Source of the DNA: an uncultured Acinetobacter sp.
GTDB taxonomy: Bacteria; Pseudomonadota; Gammaproteobacteria; Pseudomonadales; Moraxellaceae
Assembly (NCBI GenBank): GCA_900766635.1
Contig: CAAFWA010000170.1
Location: 1-6,349 of the forward strand
Length of the DNA stretch: 6,349 bases
Direction of reading: 5' to 3'
Position 1 is the stretch's first letter. The number at the start of each line of letters is the position of its first letter. This document shows, one piece after another, positions 5,830 through 6,349 of this stretch. The notes below the pieces were generated by a model. The model ran no database searches. It saw nothing but the letters and a program-made list of their open reading frames with translations, and was not told the DNA's origin. A program made the position numbers and the translations under genes.

Positions 5830-6349
5830 TTAGGCCACATCGGCAGTGAATTTCTTGCCGTGTAAGCGTGCTTCAGCAGCATCTAAACTTGGCACTGCGG
5901 CAGAGGGTAAAACTTCATCTTGTTCAATTTGTTTATTGATGCCTAAACTTTGTGTGGCTTGAGCAGTTTTTTCTTTAATCACTTCAGCACGCTGACCTTT
6001 GGCAGGTGCCCATTCTAAAATCGGTAAAGCACGAGCCACTGCTAAGGTAATACGGTCACGCAATAATTCGCTGTGAATGGTGTATTCAGGGGTAAAATCT
6101 TTATCTGTGGCATACACCCCAATCGGTAGGGTTTGAGCTTGGAAAAAACTAAACAATGGACGCAATTGATGTTCAAGTACCAACGCATGGCGTTCTGAGC
6201 CACCTGAGGCTGCCAATAATACGGGCACATCCACCAATGCCGTTTGTTCGACAAAATCAAAGAAATGTTTAAATAAACCTGTAAACGATGCACGATAAAC
6301 TGGCGTACCCACAATTAAGGCATCGGCAGCTTCAACCGCAGCCAAATCA
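5830..6349 (-). CDS. msuE: NAD(P)H-dependent FMN reductase, MsuE type (5' end missing)
   Basis: MsuE-type flavodoxin-fold reductases make FMNH2 for the two-component monooxygenases SfnG and MsuD or SsuD. The window holds 172 codons and the stop. The start lies beyond 6349, probably some 65-70 residues away judging from Pseudomonas MsuE (about 186 aa). Counting from the Leu codon at 6343-6345, GTPVYRAS (13-20) matches the flavin-binding SPVYR region, then [12 protein letters not shown] (21-32), [20 protein letters not shown] (41-60), [10 protein letters not shown] (61-70) and LPIGVYA (73-79). After about residue 110 the chain runs on for about 60 residues beyond the point where MsuE, as I recall it, ends. 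This tail is polar and Ala/Glu/Lys-rich, has no recognised domain, and ends GKKFTADVA. The gene precedes sfnG by 29 nt, consistent with one operon. The TTG at 6343-6345 is inside the domain and is not the start. SfnF-type reductase is an alternative name. Confidence 0.9.
   Translation of the reverse strand, partial: DLAAVEAADALIVGTPVYRASFTGLFKHFFDFVEQTALVDVPVLLAASGGSERHALVLEHQLRPLFSFFQAQTLPIGVYATDKDFTPEYTIHSELLRDRITLAVARALPILEWAPAKGQRAEVIKEKTAQATQSLGINKQIEQDEVLPSAAVPSLDAAEARLHGKKFTADVA

Overview
The window looks like chromosomal DNA from an Acinetobacter-type gammaproteobacterium (Moraxellaceae). It is AT-rich, the genes have the short spacers and A/T-ending codons usual there, and the proteins read as gammaproteobacterial housekeeping and sulfur-scavenging enzymes. 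The genus is an inference from protein character, not from a database search.

Layout. Positions 2-94 hold the last 30 codons of an unidentified gene, closed by a strong intrinsic terminator at 106-134. Next come waaA (Kdo transferase, TTG start, 223-1503) and a divergent RsmE-family RNA methyltransferase (1511-2221), 7 nt apart and probably one transcript from an extended -10 promoter near 180. The RsmE-family gene ends tail-to-tail with an MscS-family channel gene on the minus strand (2207-3172); the two coding regions overlap by 15 bp.

A 255-bp divergent spacer (3173-3427) separates the channel gene from a sulfur block. The first gene there (3428-4603, +) encodes a flavin-dependent monooxygenase of the acyl-CoA-dehydrogenase fold, resembling DszC (dibenzothiophene monooxygenase) and SfnB. 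It converges on an msuE-sfnG operon on the minus strand: sfnG (4721-5800), a dimethylsulfone monooxygenase, lies downstream of an FMN reductase of the MsuE type (5830 to the window end, 5' part missing). Two separate intrinsic terminators, one per strand, lie back to back between the converging genes (4610-4686).

How the genes fit together. MsuE-type reductases supply FMNH2, and SfnG uses it with O2 to cleave dimethylsulfone to methanesulfinate, a step in getting sulfur from organosulfur compounds when sulfate is scarce. The DszC-like enzyme would need the same reduced flavin and probably acts on another organosulfur substrate. WaaA (lipid A-Kdo assembly), the RNA methyltransferase and the channel are housekeeping or stress genes with no evident link to the sulfur block. 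No mobile element, tRNA, rRNA or CRISPR array was seen. Nothing here amounts to a clearly new system; the most interesting points are the uncharacterised DszC-like enzyme beside sfnG/msuE, the long C-terminal tail on the FMN reductase, and the non-canonical motifs in the RsmE-family protein.
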